DNA from: Peptococcaceae bacterium
GTDB lineage: Bacteria > Bacillota > Dehalobacteriia > UBA7702
Length of the DNA stretch: 7,373 bases
NCBI GenBank assembly: GCA_019415505.1
Contig: DXZC01000107.1
Span: 1-7,373 of the forward strand
Direction: 5' to 3'
A program made the position numbers and the translations under genes. The notes below the pieces were generated by a model. That model did not search any database. It saw only the letters and a list, made by a program, of their open reading frames with translations, and was not told where the DNA came from. Of the stretch, positions 5,865-7,373 are shown in pieces; position 1 is the stretch's first letter; every line of letters begins with the position of its first letter.

Positions 5865-6962
5865 TTATTCGGTATTTTCTGTCGAATTATCGGAGTCAGC
5901 CGTTGATTCCGATGATTCAGATGACTCTGCCGCCGGGCTAGAGCTACCGCCCGCTGCTGCACCAGAGTTATCCTGATTTTCTGAGTCAGGCTGGGCGCCG
6001 TTGCCGTCAGTTCCCTGGTTTTCTGCGTCAGATTTATTTTTTTCCGCTTCTTTTTTTGCCTTGGCTTCAGCTTCCGCCTTTTCTTTGGCCGCTATTATGT
6101 CGTAACCGCTGACTACAGGATTGGAGGGCGAGGAAACGTCTATATACTCTACCTGGGGCAAGGCTGAGGCCGGTATTTGCTGTAATAGACCGTCCAGCGT
6201 GTTTTTCTTCTTCCACATATCCTCGTTCTTACCCAGACGAACCTTGAGATCGCCGATAAAGAAGACAAAGTTCCCTTTTTCCGTGTAATGCAATTCCCGG
6301 AGCTGTCCCCGGCAATAGTCGCCCAAAACTCGAGAAACCTCAATAGCGTCATCCAGGCCCTTAATCCCGCTCAGTTGCAAACCAACCGGTAAGTTTTCCG
6401 GCAACTCCAGACCGGTAATTAAAGGCAAATAATCGTTATATTCCTGCCGCTTAATAAAGATATAGCCTTGATTATCCATTAAGTAATAGCAGTCGTCTCC
6501 GGGAACCCAGGCTACAGCGTCCCGCTCCGTAACGGTAATCAATATCTTATGGGGCGGGCGGGTATTAACCGCTACGTTATCTACAGCAGCGTGGAGCGCT
6601 ATTAATTCTTCAGCTTCCTGACGGTTAACGTCAAAAAGATTACTACCCATTTCTATACCGGAAAGAGTTATGATATCCTCTTCGTTTATTCTCTCCAAGC
6701 CCCGCACTTCAATGGTCTTAACTGTAAAAACACTACTTTGCAAAAAGAAAAATACAGCTACGCAAAGCAATATTACAATTATAATTCTCAGCAGACAACC
6801 ACCTTTGTTGACTCTCTGCCGCCTACTATTACGGCGTGTTACGGGTTGACCGCCTGACCGGCGTTTGCTCCGCCCAGTGGAGCTGTTACGGCGCCTGGCC
6901 GCGGCATTACTTTTAGCCCCGGCAGGGGTTATACCCCGGTTCCGTTGTCCGGCATCTGCCAT
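5865..6962 (-). CDS. ftsQ: Cell division protein FtsQ/DivIB
   Basis: Bitopic membrane protein of the divisome, which in bacteria forms a complex with FtsL/DivIC-type proteins and controls septal wall synthesis. The 365 residues comprise a very basic cytoplasmic tail (1-57, many R/K), one transmembrane helix (about 57-75), and a POTRA domain (about 79-148: V-K-T-I-E-V-R-G-L-E-R-I at 81-92; K-I-L-I-T-V-T-E-R at 139-147). A beta domain follows (about 150-285, with L-M-D-N-Q-G-Y-I-F at 161-169 and Y-I-D-V-S at 273-277). An Ala/Lys/Glu-rich stretch (291-310) leads to an acidic, Ser/Gly/Asn-rich tail (311-365), likely disordered and outside the cell. The start has GAGGGG about 8 bases upstream. The next gene on the strand is ftsZ, 165 bases on. 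The gene upstream is divergent, so the murein genes often found before ftsQ are not there. Confidence 0.93.
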   Translation of the reverse strand: MADAGQRNRGITPAGAKSNAAARRRNSSTGRSKRRSGGQPVTRRNSRRQRVNKGGCLLRIIIVILLCVAVFFFLQSSVFTVKTIEVRGLERINEEDIITLSGIEMGSNLFDVNRQEAEELIALHAAVDNVAVNTRPPHKILITVTERDAVAWVPGDDCYYLMDNQGYIFIKRQEYNDYLPLITGLELPENLPVGLQLSGIKGLDDAIEVSRVLGDYCRGQLRELHYTEKGNFVFFIGDLKVRLGKNEDMWKKKNTLDGLLQQIPASALPQVEYIDVSSPSNPVVSGYDIIAAKEKAEAEAKAKKEAEKNKSDAENQGTDGNGAQPDSENQDNSGAAAGGSSSPAAESSESSESTADSDNSTENTE

Positions 6963-7045
6963 GTTATGATCCCCTCTTTACAGTTTTCTCTTTATTATTT
7001 GGGGACTTGTCTTTAACCTTTGGCCTAACTTCCCCTATCTTAGTT

Positions 7046-7074
7046 ATTATAATGAAAAAACCAGGCCGCGTAAA
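7046..7074 (-). promoter_or_regulatory. Probable sigma-A promoter of ftsQ
   Basis: Minus-strand TTTACG (7074-7069, 4 of 6 consensus bases), 17-base spacer, TATAAT (7051-7046, full consensus). Transcription would start near 7039 and leave a leader of about 75 bases before the ftsQ ATG. No riboswitch-like structure was recognised in that leader. Confidence 0.6.
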
Positions 7075-7175
7075 GGGGCAATGCGAAATTTCCACAAAAA
7101 TATACCAAATAAGACCTTTATTGTACTGGTATGGTAAGGTAGGAGAAAAATTATTGCGCAAATTGTATTTAACTA

Positions 7176-7204
7176 TTGCGTTAGCAGACGGATAGCGGTA
7201 TAAT
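7176..7204 (+). promoter_or_regulatory. Sigma-A promoter of the preQ1 riboswitch transcript
   Basis: TTGCGT (7176-7181, weak -35), 17-base spacer, TATAAT (7199-7204, full consensus). The expected start near 7211 lies about 10 bases before the first stem of the preQ1 aptamer, a fitting distance for a riboswitch leader. Confidence 0.7.
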
Positions 7205-7220
7205 AAGCGGGAATTATATA

Positions 7221-7257
7221 GGACAGTTCGCGACCATCCTGTCCCAAAACAAAACTA
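7221..7257 (+). promoter_or_regulatory. preQ1-I riboswitch aptamer
   Basis: The stem GGACAG (7221-7226) pairs with CTGTCC (7239-7244). The enclosed loop TTCGCGACCATC resembles the UUC/UCGC...C-rich loop of class I preQ1 aptamers. It is followed by the A-rich tail AAAACAAAACTA (7246-7257), which in this class docks on the stem and pairs with loop C residues to form an H-type pseudoknot. Size, order and the tail all fit the smallest known riboswitch class, which binds the queuosine precursor preQ1. It precedes a terminator and the start of a gene. Class I is clear; the subtype is not assigned. Confidence 0.87.
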
Positions 7258-7262
7258 CGGGC

Positions 7263-7302
7263 GCGGCCTCAGGCCGCAACAGACAAGTGTAATATTTGTC
7301 TG
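7263..7302 (+). other. Two hairpins between the preQ1 aptamer and its terminator
   Basis: GCGGCC-TCA-GGCCGC (7263-7277) is a perfect 6-bp, GC-only stem. CAGACAA...TTGTCTG (7280-7302) is a 7-bp stem with a 9-base loop. Neither is followed by a T-run, so neither is itself a terminator. They may act as folding or pausing elements in the expression platform. The stems are seen directly, but the role is inferred. Confidence 0.6.
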
Positions 7303-7303
7303 G

Positions 7304-7327
7304 AATGGCGCTTTGTCGCCATTTTTT
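7304..7327 (+). terminator. preQ1-controlled intrinsic terminator
   Basis: AATGGCG (7304-7310), loop CTTTGT, CGCCATT (7317-7323), with T-run 7322-7327 overlapping the end of the stem. It ends 25 bases before the start codon at 7353, so it would stop transcription before the gene. Its 5' arm is complementary to the aptamer loop (7230-7239), giving a competing antiterminator fold. Confidence 0.85.
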
Positions 7328-7352
7328 ATTGCCCTGCAAAGGAGAAATGATA

Positions 7353-7373
7353 ATGCCCAATGAACTACTGCTC
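7353..7373 (+). CDS. 5' start of a preQ1-riboswitch-controlled gene, probably a queuosine-precursor transporter (partial)
   Basis: Seven codons are visible (M-P-N-E-L-L-L) before the window ends. AAAGGAG at 7338-7344 gives an 8-base spacing to the ATG at 7353. An in-frame ATG at 7347 is only 2 bases from it and is less likely. preQ1-I riboswitches normally control queuosine biosynthesis genes (queCDEF) or precursor transporters such as QueT and the YhhQ/VUT type. The N-E-L-L-L opening is compatible with a transporter's first membrane helix, but seven residues cannot settle the family. The existence of the gene is well supported; the product is inference from its control. Confidence 0.6.

Noticed and set aside
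6964..7195. Short open frames on both strands in the ftsQ/preQ1 divergent region
   Set aside because: They overlap each other and both promoters, lack ribosome binding sites and show no recognisable motifs.

Overview
The window looks like chromosomal DNA from an endospore-forming, low-to-mid GC Firmicute, most likely of a clostridial lineage. It carries a Ger(x)C spore-germination lipoprotein, an S-layer-homology (SLH) surface protein, Gram-positive style DivIB/FtsQ and FtsZ, AGGAGG-type ribosome binding sites, and sigma-A promoters with TTGACA/TATAAT hexamers. I cannot name the genus. No mobile element, CRISPR array, tRNA or rRNA was seen, and no gene is visibly broken.

Layout. At the left edge the last codons of a membrane protein (probably a GerB-type permease) overlap the start of a gerC gene on the + strand. 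That gene converges on a minus-strand SLH protein, with a bidirectional hairpin terminator between them. The SLH gene has a DUF4430 (transcobalamin-like) domain. It is preceded by a complete regulatory leader: a sigma-A promoter, a cobalamin (B12) riboswitch, an intrinsic terminator and a ribosome binding site. Upstream of it, on the same strand, lie a CstA-family transporter, then ftsZ (with its own terminator and a consensus promoter), then ftsQ/divIB. Right of ftsQ is a divergent control region of about 390 bases. It holds a minus-strand promoter for ftsQ, and a plus-strand promoter followed by a preQ1-I riboswitch, extra hairpins and a terminator. The first seven codons of the controlled gene, probably a queuosine-precursor transporter, run off the right edge.

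How the parts work together. The two riboswitch units are the most informative content. The B12 switch sits directly before a secreted, wall-anchored protein whose N-terminal domain resembles the C-terminal domain of animal B12 carriers. This supports the hypothesis of a surface B12 (corrinoid) capture protein made when B12 is scarce. In both switches, part of the aptamer is complementary to the 5' half of the downstream terminator, so both fit ligand-induced transcription termination (OFF switches). The division genes ftsQ and ftsZ are adjacent with no ftsA between them, and ftsZ has its own strong promoter.
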